Counted from the stretch's first letter, positions 9,662-17,981 are shown. The stretch is 29,705 bases of DNA from DASPNH01 sp035626675 (GCA_035626675.1 DASPNH010000160.1:1-29705), one strand, 5' to 3'. Translations and numbers: made by a program. Notes: a model not told the origin generated them from the letters alone.

Positions 9662-9804
9662 GCAAGCGCCCCACGTCGAAGAGCCGAGACGGGCAGATGC
9701 GGCCGCAGTGAGCCGTAGCACCTACCTGCGTGCCAGAGGTGTCCGTTGTATTCGTTCACGTCGCGCTCGCGTCTCGGCTGCGGGCGCCAGCTCGCGACAT
9801 TCAT
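9658..9804 (-). CDS. Small 48-residue ORF bridging two permease genes
   Basis: The ATG at 9802-9804 overlaps the TGA of the upstream permease (ATGA), and its own TGA at 9658-9660 overlaps the ATG of the downstream permease (ATGA again). A GGAG lies 8 bases before the ATG. The product begins MNVASWRPQPRRERD and is basic, with no membrane segment or recognised domain. It fills exactly the 139-base gap between two permeases that are usually adjacent. It may be a real small protein, or only a translated bridge that keeps ribosomes coupled. I see no homology by eye. Confidence 0.45.
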   Translation of the reverse strand: MNVASWRPQPRRERDVNEYNGHLWHAGRCYGSLRPHLPVSALRRGALA

Positions 9805-10700
9805 GCCGGCACTCCGGAGTCGACTTCGCGGCGAAGCCGCATCTGCACCAGCGTTGCCAGCAGGATGATGCCGAAGAGCACGAACGCGATGGCAGCAGCG
9901 CGTCCGATGTTCCACCAGCGGAATCCCTCCTCGTACATGAGCAGGACCACGCTGCGGGTGCTGCCGGCCGGTCCGCCCTGCGTCATCACGTAGGGTTCGG
10001 CAAAGAGCTGGAAGTAGCCGATGGCCGTCAGCATCGTCACGAAGATCACGGTCGGGGCCAGCATCGGCAGCGTGACGTGACGGAACTGTCTCATCGTCCC
10101 GGCGCCGTCCAGGCTGGCGGCTTCGTACAGACGCTCGGGCACGCTCTGCAGGCCGGCCAGGAAGATGATCATGTTGAAGCCGAAGTTCTTCCACACCGAC
10201 ATCAGGATGATGGCCGGCATCGACCACGATGGATCGCCGAGCCAGTCGACCGGCTCCAGGCCGGCGGCGATCAGCGCCTGGTTTAGCAGGCCGAAGCGCG
10301 GGTGGTAGAGGTATCGCCACACCACCGCCACCGCCACGATCGTCGTCGTCACGGGAAGGAAGAAGACCGTGCGGAGAATGGCCTTGCCGTAGAGCAGCCG
10401 CGAATGGACCAGAAGGGCCGCGGCAAGGGACACGGCAATCGAGAGCGGTCCGCCCACGATCACGAAGTAGAGCGTGTTGCGCAGGGCGCGCCAGAACAGC
10501 GGATCGCCCAGCAGCGAAGCATAGTTGTCGAGACCGACCACCCGCAGCGCGGAGCGGTCGGCAACCGCGTAAAGGTCGAAATCGGTCAGGCTGAGCGCCA
10601 GCGAAGCCAGCACTGGAACCAGGAAGAAGAGCGCGATGACCGACAGGGCCGGGCCAAGCAGCCAAAGCAAAGCCATGCGGCGCTCGCTGGTCATCATCAT
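9801..10700 (-). CDS. Carbohydrate ABC transporter permease, MalF/UgpA type
   Basis: The 299-residue membrane protein starts with a long hydrophobic segment (LGPALSVIALFFLVPVLASL). Its EAA loop reads EAASLDGAGTMRQFRHVTLP, which identifies the sugar-permease family, and it has about six helices. The partner is the MalG-type permease downstream. The first three codons are ATG ATG ATG, and the first lies inside a REP-like palindrome; no Shine-Dalgarno stands at a normal distance. An internal ATG at 10676 (MALLWLLGPALS) would start just before the first helix and is an alternative. It ends SGVPA with a stop overlapping the small ORF. The upstream kinase ends 39 bases away, so one transcript is likely. 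Confidence 0.9.
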   Translation of the reverse strand: MMMTSERRMALLWLLGPALSVIALFFLVPVLASLALSLTDFDLYAVADRSALRVVGLDNYASLLGDPLFWRALRNTLYFVIVGGPLSIAVSLAAALLVHSRLLYGKAILRTVFFLPVTTTIVAVAVVWRYLYHPRFGLLNQALIAAGLEPVDWLGDPSWSMPAIILMSVWKNFGFNMIIFLAGLQSVPERLYEAASLDGAGTMRQFRHVTLPMLAPTVIFVTMLTAIGYFQLFAEPYVMTQGGPAGSTRSVVLLMYEEGFRWWNIGRAAAIAFVLFGIILLATLVQMRLRREVDSGVPA

Positions 10701-10745
10701 AAGGGGACTGTCCCCTTATGGCATAAGGGGACTGTCCCCTTAAAG
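10698..10745. repeat. Tandem pair of REP-like palindromes at kinase/permease junction
   Basis: Two adjacent 24-base units each contain AAGGGGACTGTCCCCTT, with 8-bp arms around a single T (10701-10717 and 10725-10741). The first copy extends to 11-bp arms including CAT/ATG. On the minus strand the second unit supplies the TAA stop (10740-10742) of the histidine kinase and the first unit supplies the initial ATG (10698-10700) of the permease. The sequence differs from the repeats at 1607 and 25791, but size and placement are alike. Confidence 0.8.
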
Positions 10746-11927
10746 AATCAGGAAGAAGGCCGCGCCGCGGGCTGGAGCGGCCTCGGCCCAGATGATGCCG
10801 CCGTGGCGGGCCACGATTCGCTCGACCGTTGCCAGGCCGATGCCGCTGCCCTCGAACTCGTGAACCGAGTGCAGGCGCTCGAAAGGCCGGAAGATCAGCG
10901 CGGATCGCTCGGCGGCAAAGCCGACGCCATTGTCGCGAACGTAAACCGCCGAGCCCTTGCTCGTCTGGGAGCGACCGATCTCGATGCAGGCCTGCTCGCG
11001 GGTACGCGTGAACTTCCAGGCATTGCCGATCACGTTGCTGATCGCGATCTGCAGGAGGGCCGGATCGCCCTCGACAATGAGCGTGTCGGGCACCCGAAGC
11101 TCGACCTTGCGCTCGGGATGCGCGGCCGCGAGTTCGGCCACCGTCTCGCGAGCAAGCCGTGCCACGTCGACTTCGGTTCGAACCAGAGGGCACTGGGCAA
11201 CCCTGGCCAGCTCGAGCAGCGCATCGACCGTATGCTCGAGCCGCGACGCGGCGGCCTGCATGCGACGCACGTAGTTGCCCGCGCGCCCGTCCAGCACGGG
11301 CGAGTACTCCTCCAGCAACGCCTGGCCGAAGCCGCGTATGGCCCGCAGCGGCGACTTGAGGTCATGCGATGCGGTGTAGGTGAAATCCTCGAGGTCGCGA
11401 TTGCGGCTGATGAGCTCGCGGTTGTGCGTGCACAGCCTCTGGATCTCCTGTTCCAGCTCGGCCTCGCGCCTGCCGGTGAGTGCAGCCAGCCAGCTGTCGT
11501 CGCCGGCAGCGTTCGAGGCGGCCTCGGCGTGCGCCTTGCGCAGGCGATCGAGCATGGTGCCGGTGACCAGGGCGATCGCCATCGTAGCCAGCGCCGGCGA
11601 GCTGACCGGAGCGACGGCACCGCCGCCGAGGACGTAAAGAAGACCCAGAATCGAAGCCGTGGCGGGCCACGGGGCGCGCCACCAGATCGCGAACAGGAAC
11701 GCGAGAAAGACCGAGAGGCGGGCGATGACCGAGAAGCTCGCCGGCGTCCAGTCTGCGGAGAAGCCGATGTGACTGGCCAGCACACCGCCGAGCAGGAGCG
11801 AGAGCGGAATCAACGCCCATGCGATCCGTACGATCGAGATACGAGAGGCCGCCGGCGACACCGGCGAAGAGACAGTTTCGGTTCGATTCCCCACGGGCTC
11901 TGACATGGCCAGACGTCGCAGCTCCAT
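10740..11927 (-). CDS. Membrane sensor histidine kinase
   Basis: The 395-residue product has four hydrophobic segments (~30-135), a short helical linker (REAELEQEIQRLCTHNREL) and a phytochrome-type HisKA domain with the phosphoacceptor H188 in YTASHDLKSPLRAI. The ATPase domain shows the N box (NVIGNAWKFT), G1 box (VRDNGVGF), F box (IFRPFERLHS) and G2 box (GSGIGLATVERI). No PAS, GAF or large periplasmic sensor domain is evident, so the membrane segments may sense directly. The protein ends abruptly at FFLIL because the REP-like repeat gives the stop; most relatives carry a few more residues. No response regulator lies nearby. Two starts are possible, 11927 or MSEPVGN at 11906; neither has a good Shine-Dalgarno. 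It is the first gene of the minus-strand operon that includes the sugar permeases and glucan enzymes, and may control them. Confidence 0.88.
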   Translation of the reverse strand: MELRRLAMSEPVGNRTETVSSPVSPAASRISIVRIAWALIPLSLLLGGVLASHIGFSADWTPASFSVIARLSVFLAFLFAIWWRAPWPATASILGLLYVLGGGAVAPVSSPALATMAIALVTGTMLDRLRKAHAEAASNAAGDDSWLAALTGRREAELEQEIQRLCTHNRELISRNRDLEDFTYTASHDLKSPLRAIRGFGQALLEEYSPVLDGRAGNYVRRMQAAASRLEHTVDALLELARVAQCPLVRTEVDVARLARETVAELAAAHPERKVELRVPDTLIVEGDPALLQIAISNVIGNAWKFTRTREQACIEIGRSQTSKGSAVYVRDNGVGFAAERSALIFRPFERLHSVHEFEGSGIGLATVERIVARHGGIIWAEAAPARGAAFFLIL

Positions 11928-12278
11928 CTCCGAACTTCGCGCAAGGGCCGCGAGCAGCCCCCCTTGTGCAAACCACAGGCCATGGCCGTGGTGCCGGAGA
12001 ACTTACGCATTCCTAAGCGAATTCGGGGGCGAGAAGCGTTCTGTACCGATCCTGAACGGTGCGCGTGTGTACAGCTTCGTACACCTGCACGCAAGAATGT
12101 ATGCGCGCGATGCCGGCTTTGGCTGCCATCTCGTGCCGGCTTCGCTGCCCATCTGCGATGAAGGAAACAGATTGGTCATCGGATGCCGCGTGACGCCGTG
12201 ATTCGATGCCGCCATGCGCATGGGGGTGCATGAGCACCACGACGAACGCCGATCGACGAGATTCGTCCGCGCGCTGCG
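11928..12278. other. Intergenic region upstream of the kinase operon
   Basis: These 351 bases lie between the start of the kinase and the stop of the metallo-beta-lactamase-fold gene and are less GC-rich than their surroundings. No convincing coding frame is present; the short ORFs here lack ribosome-binding sites and recognisable protein. It is the most likely place for the promoter of the long minus-strand operon. I could not identify a clear -35/-10 pair. Confidence 0.5.
12067..12084. promoter_or_regulatory. Possible operator palindrome
   Basis: GTGTAC and GTACAC form a perfect 6-bp inverted repeat separated by AGCTTC, about 140 bases upstream of the kinase start. The symmetry resembles a binding site for a dimeric regulator. 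There is no independent evidence; the match could be chance. Confidence 0.3.
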
Positions 12279-13376
12279 CTAGGGAACGCTCGGCTTCCGT
12301 CGCTCACCCGTTGGAGCTTCCGCCACCGACGATGGGCGTGGCGGCACATGCCAGCCTTCCCCGATGCCGAGCACACGGACCTGCGAGGGATCGCCCTGAT
12401 TCTCGGCCACGGCTGCCATGAGGTCCCTCGGCGGCTGGTCGAGTGCCTCCATGGCCAGGTCGAAAGTGCCCCAATGCACCGGGATCATGTAACGCGCACC
12501 TAGATCGCGAAACGCCCGATACGACTCGGCGGGGCTGACGTGCTGATACTCCATGAACCAGCGAGGCTGGTAGGCGCCGATGGGCAGGATCGCGACGTCG
12601 ATGGGCGCAAAACGTCGCCCGTACTCGGCGAAGCCGTGAAAGTAGCCGGTGTCGCCGCCGAAGTAGTATCGCGTGGTTCCCGAATCCATCAGCCAGGAGC
12701 ACCACAACGCTTCGTTGAATCCCTGCCCCACCCGTCGCGACCAGTGCTGCGCGGGCAGACAGGTCATCGTCCAGCGCCCATGCTTCGCGCTCTGCCACCA
12801 GTCCAGCTCCACGACGTTGTCGCGGCCGCGCTTGCGGAACCACTCCGCCATGCCGAGCGGCACGAACCAGCGAACCGTGGCCGGAAGGTCATCGACCGTG
12901 CCGGCGTCGAGATGATCGTTGTGGTTGTGCGAGATGACGGCCATCGCATCGGCGGGAACCGACTCCAGCGGGATGCCGGGCGGATGGTGGCGGGCAATGA
13001 CGATCATTCGCGAGGCGAAGTTCGGGTCGGTCAGCACGACGTCGTCGCCGTCGTGGATGGCGGTGGTTGCATGCCCGACCCAGGTGATCTTGGAGGAATG
13101 CTGAACCGTGGCCAGCTCGGAGCCATCATTGGGGAAGAACGGAATGTACGGATCGTGCCCGTCGTCGTAGATGTTGCGCGAGAACACCATTCGCACGAAG
13201 CGCTTGAAGTCGTAATCGAAACGGTTCCAGGGATTGAAGAACTCCTCGCCGTCGTGGTGATGCGCATACAGCGAGGCCGGGTCGTCGGAAGTCGCAGGAG
13301 TCCGGGTATCGGCGGCAAGGGTACCGGCAAGCACGGTCGCGCCCGCCAGCAGGGCCACGGCAAGAGGCAGGCGCAC
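12279..13376 (-). CDS. Metallo-beta-lactamase-fold hydrolase, NAPE-PLD/RomA-like, exported
   Basis: From a GTG at 13376 the product is 365 residues, beginning with a signal-peptide-like stretch (RLPLAVALLAGATVLAGTLAA). Metal-binding motifs are clear: HNHNDHLD (H150 onwards), PAQHWSRR, FGGDTGYFHGF and PVHWGTFDL. The order and spacing match the NAPE-PLD/RomA/UlaG-like branch, which hydrolyses phosphodiester or lactone-type substrates with a two-metal site. The frame continues upstream to an ATG at 13625, but that extension is Arg/Pro-rich, overlaps the opposite-strand lipoprotein ORF and would bury the signal peptide, so I prefer 13376. The natural substrate cannot be read from the sequence. 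It lies between the sugar-binding protein and the kinase operon without an obvious link to them. Confidence 0.82.
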   Translation of the reverse strand: MRLPLAVALLAGATVLAGTLAADTRTPATSDDPASLYAHHHDGEEFFNPWNRFDYDFKRFVRMVFSRNIYDDGHDPYIPFFPNDGSELATVQHSSKITWVGHATTAIHDGDDVVLTDPNFASRMIVIARHHPPGIPLESVPADAMAVISHNHNDHLDAGTVDDLPATVRWFVPLGMAEWFRKRGRDNVVELDWWQSAKHGRWTMTCLPAQHWSRRVGQGFNEALWCSWLMDSGTTRYYFGGDTGYFHGFAEYGRRFAPIDVAILPIGAYQPRWFMEYQHVSPAESYRAFRDLGARYMIPVHWGTFDLAMEALDQPPRDLMAAVAENQGDPSQVRVLGIGEGWHVPPRPSSVAEAPTGERRKPSVP

Positions 13377-13673
13377 GCTGCGAGACTGCGTCGGAACGGG
13401 CGGCGGGTCTAGCGGCGATGAGCGTGCGCGCCGTCGGATCTGCGGCGCCGGGGCGAGGGCGTCGACCGTTCTGGTGCGATGGCGTCGCCGATGGCGGTGC
13501 TCGAAGGCCGCGCGTGCGGGAAGCGGCGCAACTGCGGCACCCGCGTTGTGCCGATCGCCGCCGACGGGTCTAATCCCCCGGTGAACGCCGCGCGACAGAT
13601 CGCCGAGCGCCTGGACGCGGTGCAACGGATCGTCGAGCGCGTACGCGCAACGCCACGCCCGTACCGGGGCCTG

Positions 13674-15044
13674 GTGCGTCGGACCGTCGCCGATGCACTA
13701 CGGGCAGCCGCGGGCGCGCCCCTGCTTTGCGCCATTCTCCTGGGCGGCTGCGACGGAGCGGACAGCAGCGAGCGAGATGCGCTCGAGTTGTGGGCGATGG
13801 GCAGCGAAGGCGAAGTCGTCGAGACCTTGCTGCCCGAGTTTCGCCGGCGCCATCCCGACATCGAGGTGCGCGTGCAGCGCCTTCCCTGGAGCGCCGCGCA
13901 CGAGAAGCTTCTGACGGCCCATGTCGGCGGAACCATGCCGGACGTCTTCCAGCTCGGGAACACGTGGATTCCCGAGATGGTCGCACTCGGCGCGCTCGAG
14001 CCGCTCCAGGCCCGAGCATCGGCCTCGACGTCGGTGGTTCTGGCCGATTACTTCCCGGGCGTCCTCGACACCAACCTCATCGGCGATGACGGGAAAGAGG
14101 ACACGCCGGGTGCGCACGACACGCGTCGCGCTCTCCACGAGCGCACGGAAAAGTTGCGCCTGTATTCGCTGCCCTGGTACGTCGACACGCGCCTGCTCTT
14201 CTACCGCAGCGACCTGCTCGAGCGTGCGGGCGTGGCCCAGCCACCGCAGACGTGGGCGCAGTGGCTCGCTGCGATGGACAGAGTGCGCCGCAGCGCCGGC
14301 GACAGCCGCTACGCCATCTTCCTTCCAGTGGACGAATGGCAGCCGCCGGTCATCCTCGCGCTCCAGCGCAACGCCAGATTGCTCCGGGACGGCGACCGCT
14401 TCGGCAACTTCCGCAGCCAGCCCGTGCGCGAGGCCATGGCGTTTTACCTGTCGCTGTTCGAAGGCGGCATGGCGCCGCAGCGCGCAGCGGCCCAGATCGC
14501 CAACCTCTACCAGGAATTCGGTGCGGGCTATTTCACGTTCTTCATCACCGGCCCGTGGAACCTGCGCGAGCTCGACAAGCGTCTGCCGAAGTCGCTCGCG
14601 TGGTCCACGGCCGCGATGCCGGCGCCGCAGGAACCTGGACCGGGTCTCTCGCTTGCGGGCGGCGCAAGCCTCGGCATCGCATCGACCAGCCAGCGCAAGG
14701 ATGCGGCGTGGAAGCTCCTGGAATATCTGGCCGAGCCCGCGCAGCAGGCCGCGTTCTATCGCGCCAGCGGCAGTCTGCCGGCGCGGCGCAGCGCTTGGGA
14801 CGATCCGTCGCTGGCCGGCGACGTGCGCGCGCAGGCGTTTCGCGTGCAGCTCGAACGCGTAGTGGCAACGCCCAAGATTCCGGAGTGGGAGCGCATCGCC
14901 TCCAAGATCTCGCTGTACGTCGAGCGCATGGTGCGCGGCGACGTCACTCTGGAGCAGGGGCTTGCCGACCTGGACGCCGACGTGGACGCGGTGCTCGAGA
15001 AGCGCCGCTGGATGGTGGACGAGCGCACCGGCGCGCCGGATTGA
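13674..15044 (+). CDS. Sugar ABC transporter substrate-binding lipoprotein (family 1)
   Basis: From the GTG at 13674 the product is 456 residues. It has a lipoprotein signal (VRRTVADALRAAAGAPLL, then LGGC with the lipidated Cys at 26). GGGG lies 5 bases before the start. The body is a MalE/UgpB-type binding protein: LELWAMGSEGEVVETLLPEF, the IPEM motif after QLGNTW, the hinge region YSLPWYVDTRLLFYRSDLLE, and later GPWNLRELDKRLP and GGASLGIASTSQRKDAAWKLLEYL. The frame is open back to 13479, and a GTG at 13581 is another possible start. It is transcribed divergently from the permeases, about 3 kb away, with no other transporter in the window, so they probably work together. It should capture the oligosaccharide in the periplasm. 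Confidence 0.88.
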   Translation: MRRTVADALRAAAGAPLLCAILLGGCDGADSSERDALELWAMGSEGEVVETLLPEFRRRHPDIEVRVQRLPWSAAHEKLLTAHVGGTMPDVFQLGNTWIPEMVALGALEPLQARASASTSVVLADYFPGVLDTNLIGDDGKEDTPGAHDTRRALHERTEKLRLYSLPWYVDTRLLFYRSDLLERAGVAQPPQTWAQWLAAMDRVRRSAGDSRYAIFLPVDEWQPPVILALQRNARLLRDGDRFGNFRSQPVREAMAFYLSLFEGGMAPQRAAAQIANLYQEFGAGYFTFFITGPWNLRELDKRLPKSLAWSTAAMPAPQEPGPGLSLAGGASLGIASTSQRKDAAWKLLEYLAEPAQQAAFYRASGSLPARRSAWDDPSLAGDVRAQAFRVQLERVVATPKIPEWERIASKISLYVERMVRGDVTLEQGLADLDADVDAVLEKRRWMVDERTGAPD

Positions 15045-15206
15045 GGAACACTCAGGATACCGACGATGACCGTGTTCATCGCGGCGGTCGGCACGTCAGC
15101 GCCGCTCGCGGGCGGTAGCGGTCGACCACGCTCGGTGCCGAAGCTTCCCTTCGGGCCAGCCGACCGTGCCATGCGCGAAACGAGTCGGCGGCGACCGTGG
15201 AGGAGG

Positions 15207-15240
15207 GCGCCGGTAGCCGGCGCGATTTCCAAGTTTTTTC
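15207..15240 (+). terminator. Possible intrinsic terminator after the binding-protein gene
   Basis: GCGCCGG and CCGGCGC form a 7-bp stem with loop TAG (15207-15223), followed 10 bases later by TTTTTT (15234-15239). The T-run is further from the stem than usual, so the call is tentative. The remainder of 15045-15288 shows no gene I can support. Confidence 0.35.
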
Positions 15241-15288
15241 CTCGTTCTTTCGAGACTGGCCGCACCTGTCGAGGCTAGGGTCGCGGCC

Positions 15289-15573
15289 ATGGCTGGCCAT
15301 GACGAGCGCACCGGGCGACCCGCCGCAGATAGTGGTGAGGAAGCCGAGCATGGCGCGGCGAAAGCCGGCGCCGGACTCCTCCAACGCAAACAGCCGCCTG
15401 CGGCCCTCGCCTTCGTCGTGCAGTTCAGCGAGCCGTACGACGCCGAGACATTCTGCGGCCGGGTTCAGCATCTGCTGACGGCCGACGGCGGCAATTTCAC
15501 CACACCGGAGACTCTCGTCGCCATTCTTCGCCGCGTGCTCGAGCGTACGAACGCGGGGCGAAGCGAAGAGTGA
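15289..15573 (+). CDS. Small conserved-looking hypothetical protein
   Basis: The 94-residue product has a charged, Ala/Gly-rich N-terminus (~1-37) and then a compact segment: LAFVVQFSEPYDAETFCGRV, then QHLLTADGGNF, then TPETLVAILRRVLERT. Short proteins with a strand, FxGRVxHxxxGxxxxF and a final helix ending in RVL are common hypothetical genes in deltaproteobacteria-like genomes, as far as I recall. AGGG lies 8 bases before the ATG. No function can be given. It stands alone between the binding-protein gene and the SGNH hydrolase. Confidence 0.55.
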   Translation: MAGHDERTGRPAADSGEEAEHGAAKAGAGLLQRKQPPAALAFVVQFSEPYDAETFCGRVQHLLTADGGNFTTPETLVAILRRVLERTNAGRSEE

Positions 15574-15687
15574 AGACGAACGGCGCCGCTCGCCATTCCG
15601 CGCCGCCGCCTCCGACGTCCAGGCCGCTGCCACCCGGCATCGAACGTGACGCGGGGAACATCGACTCATCAACAGGAGGGACGATTC

Positions 15688-17907
15688 ATGCATTCATCGA
15701 TCGACGAAAAAGCACCTGCCCGCGCTCGTACACGCCGGGCGCCGCACATGGCCGGCGCGTTTCTGGCGTTGCTGCAGCTCATGGTTCTCTGTAATGCGCC
15801 GGTGGTCAGCGCCCGCTACGACCCGGATCCGGGCGACGAAGGCTCGCCGGGCGGCACGCCGGTGAGTCCACCTCCCTACGTCTACCCGTCGCAAGGCTTT
15901 TCATGGTCGGCACCGGACCGCTACAGCCAGTGGGACGATGCGTGGAACGAGTGGGGCGGGATCCCGCGCCCATGGCAGTCCGAGACCTACGATCCCGAAT
16001 ACGTCAATCCTACGACGTGGTACCTCAACTTCATGGGTTGCCAGAGCGAAGGCGACTACAACTACGAGAATTTCCCCGACGCCAAAGACGACGACGGCAA
16101 GCCGCTCTTTCCCAAGCCCAAGACGCGCTACACCTGGCGTTGGAATGGCAAGACGCGCGGGCCATCCACGGACTGCTACACCTACCTCGACTTCCCCGCC
16201 CAGGGCAACTACTGGGTCGAGCTGACGATCACGCACGATGACGGCGACACCGAGGTCTGGTCGAACGCGGTGCAGGTCAAGGACCTTTTGATCGTCGTGC
16301 TCGGCGACTCCTCCGCATCGGGGGAAGGCGCGGTCGATTTCCCCATCTATCCGGAGCTGGCGACTCCCTACGATCAGAATGCGGATTGGGTCGATGATCG
16401 CTGCCACCGCTCGGCCAACGCGGGCGGCGCGCAAGCCGCCAGGCTGCTCGAGCAGGCCGATCCCAGAACCAGCGTGACGTTTCTGTCGTTCGCGTGCTCG
16501 GGAGCGACGCTCGACACCGTCTCGTACCGCAAGACGTTCATCGACGCCTTCGATCCCTACGAGTTTCCCAGCGGCTTCGCGCGCGGCACGGGCATCACCG
16601 GCCCGTACTGCGGCATGGAGCCGCCGCCCAATGGCCAGGGGCCGTACCAGGTCGGCAGCCAGGTGGCGCAGCTCCGCCACGCTCTGACGGGACACGGTGT
16701 CCATGCTCCTCGCAAGGTGGACTCGTTGATCGTTGCCGGCGGCATCAACGACGTGCGCTTCGCCGATCTGGTGGGCACCTGCATCATCTACGAGCTGTGC
16801 CATCAGGAGCCCGTCGGCGACGACGACGACCACGACCTGAGCGATCAGTTCGACGACGATCTGGAGCGCGTAGTGCCGGGGTGGGAAAAGCTCGGCGACC
16901 AGCTCGAGGCCGCCGGCATCGAGGTCGAGGAAAACATGAAGCTGGCGCTCGAGTACCCGGGCTTCTTCGAGAACGACAACGGGCTGCGCTGCCCCCAGCT
17001 ATTCGACGACATCACCGCGCTCGGCGAATGGGACTTCGACGAGATCGGGGTGGCAGAGGCGGTGTGGGCTCCCAAGCTGAACGAGGCCGTCGCGATCGGC
17101 TCCGAGAATGCCGGCTTCACGTTCGTCACCGGCATCTACGACGGCTTCCGGGAGCACGGGATGTGCGCCGACGACCGCTACATCAACACTGCCACCGACT
17201 CGCTGAACACGCAGGGCGACGGCTTCGGCGACGTCCATCCCGACGCGCAGAGCGACACCACCGGGACGGCACATCCCAACAAGAAAGGTTATGCCGTCTA
17301 CGCCGAGAGAATCATGGAGCATCTCGAGGCGCTGCTGACCAATCATGCCCCGGTCGCGAACGAGGACGAAGTGGTGACCGCCTGGAGGCTCACCAGCACG
17401 TTCAACGTGCTGGCAAACGATACCGATCCCGACGGCGACCCGCTCGCGGCGCGCCTGGTCGAACGGCCGCAGCACGGCGCGGTCGTGATCGCGCTGAACG
17501 GAGAGGCGACCTATTCGCCGGACTTCAACTACGTGGGAACCGACAGCTTCAGCTACGAGGTGACCGACGGGGAGTTCACTTCCGAAACCGTAGTCGATGT
17601 CACCGTAGGGCCGCCGATGGTGGAGTCGGCAAACGTGCCTTGGGGTACCACCATGACGATCGGCGGGTTGCTCGGAGGCCTGACGTTCGACGGCCCCTTC
17701 GTGGTCGTCTTCGACAAGCCGCTGCGTCCGAAAAAGGGCGCGATCGCACAGGTGCCAGGCCAGGCTGCAGTCGTCTACACCGCTCCGGACGTGCGCCGGA
17801 AAAGAGTGATCAAGCTGCCCTACACGGTTTATTCCGAGGCACTGCCGCCGAGCACCGACGCCGGCAGGAGTGTGCGCGGCATCCTGAAGATCAACGTGCT
17901 CAAGTGA
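15688..17907 (+). CDS. Secreted SGNH/GDSL-type hydrolase with cadherin-like domain
   Basis: From the ATG at 15688, preceded by a perfect GGAGGG 7 bases upstream, the product is 739 residues. It starts with a basic region and signal peptide (MAGAFLALLQLMVLCNAPVV, cleavage near SARYDP). A PKD-like sandwich (~60-195) precedes the SGNH hydrolase domain. Its blocks are VVLGDSSASGEG (nucleophile S208), the CHRS and FACSGATLD motifs, VAGGINDVRFADL (oxyanion Asn, N354) and GTAHPNKKGY (His, H529). Residues ~552-640 form a cadherin-like or Big-type domain (NVLANDTDPDGDPL, YSPDFNYVGTDSFSYEVTDG). A last ~95 residues look like a C-terminal beta domain. Family members are esterases or lipases acting outside the cell; the substrate is unknown. 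A very strong hairpin begins 11 bases after the stop. Confidence 0.85.
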   Translation: MHSSIDEKAPARARTRRAPHMAGAFLALLQLMVLCNAPVVSARYDPDPGDEGSPGGTPVSPPPYVYPSQGFSWSAPDRYSQWDDAWNEWGGIPRPWQSETYDPEYVNPTTWYLNFMGCQSEGDYNYENFPDAKDDDGKPLFPKPKTRYTWRWNGKTRGPSTDCYTYLDFPAQGNYWVELTITHDDGDTEVWSNAVQVKDLLIVVLGDSSASGEGAVDFPIYPELATPYDQNADWVDDRCHRSANAGGAQAARLLEQADPRTSVTFLSFACSGATLDTVSYRKTFIDAFDPYEFPSGFARGTGITGPYCGMEPPPNGQGPYQVGSQVAQLRHALTGHGVHAPRKVDSLIVAGGINDVRFADLVGTCIIYELCHQEPVGDDDDHDLSDQFDDDLERVVPGWEKLGDQLEAAGIEVEENMKLALEYPGFFENDNGLRCPQLFDDITALGEWDFDEIGVAEAVWAPKLNEAVAIGSENAGFTFVTGIYDGFREHGMCADDRYINTATDSLNTQGDGFGDVHPDAQSDTTGTAHPNKKGYAVYAERIMEHLEALLTNHAPVANEDEVVTAWRLTSTFNVLANDTDPDGDPLAARLVERPQHGAVVIALNGEATYSPDFNYVGTDSFSYEVTDGEFTSETVVDVTVGPPMVESANVPWGTTMTIGGLLGGLTFDGPFVVVFDKPLRPKKGAIAQVPGQAAVVYTAPDVRRKRVIKLPYTVYSEALPPSTDAGRSVRGILKINVLK

Positions 17908-17917
17908 CGTGACCCAT

Positions 17918-17953
17918 GTCGCGGGCGCCGCGGGAAACCGCGGCGCCCGCGAC
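17918..17953 (+). terminator. 16-bp perfect hairpin with GAAA loop
   Basis: GTCGCGGGCGCCGCGG pairs perfectly with its complement across a GAAA tetraloop. The stem is almost all G-C. It starts 11 bases after the stop of the SGNH gene and lacks a T-run. It could pause or end transcription or protect the 3' end. It overlaps the first in-frame ATG (17916) of the next gene, which argues against that start. Confidence 0.6.
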
Positions 17954-17981
17954 GCTTGACTCGAGTCGCGACTTCCCCGAC

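Noticed and set aside
10302..11903. Plus-strand open frame (533 codons)
   Set aside because: Antisense to the kinase and through the REP pair, no recognisable protein.
13377..13625. N-terminal extension of the metallo-beta-lactamase-fold protein
   Set aside because: Arg/Pro-rich, overlaps the opposite gene's open frame, and would place the signal peptide inside the protein.
15076..15693. Minus-strand open frame (205 codons)
   Set aside because: Overlaps the small plus-strand gene, which shows protein-like composition; this one does not.
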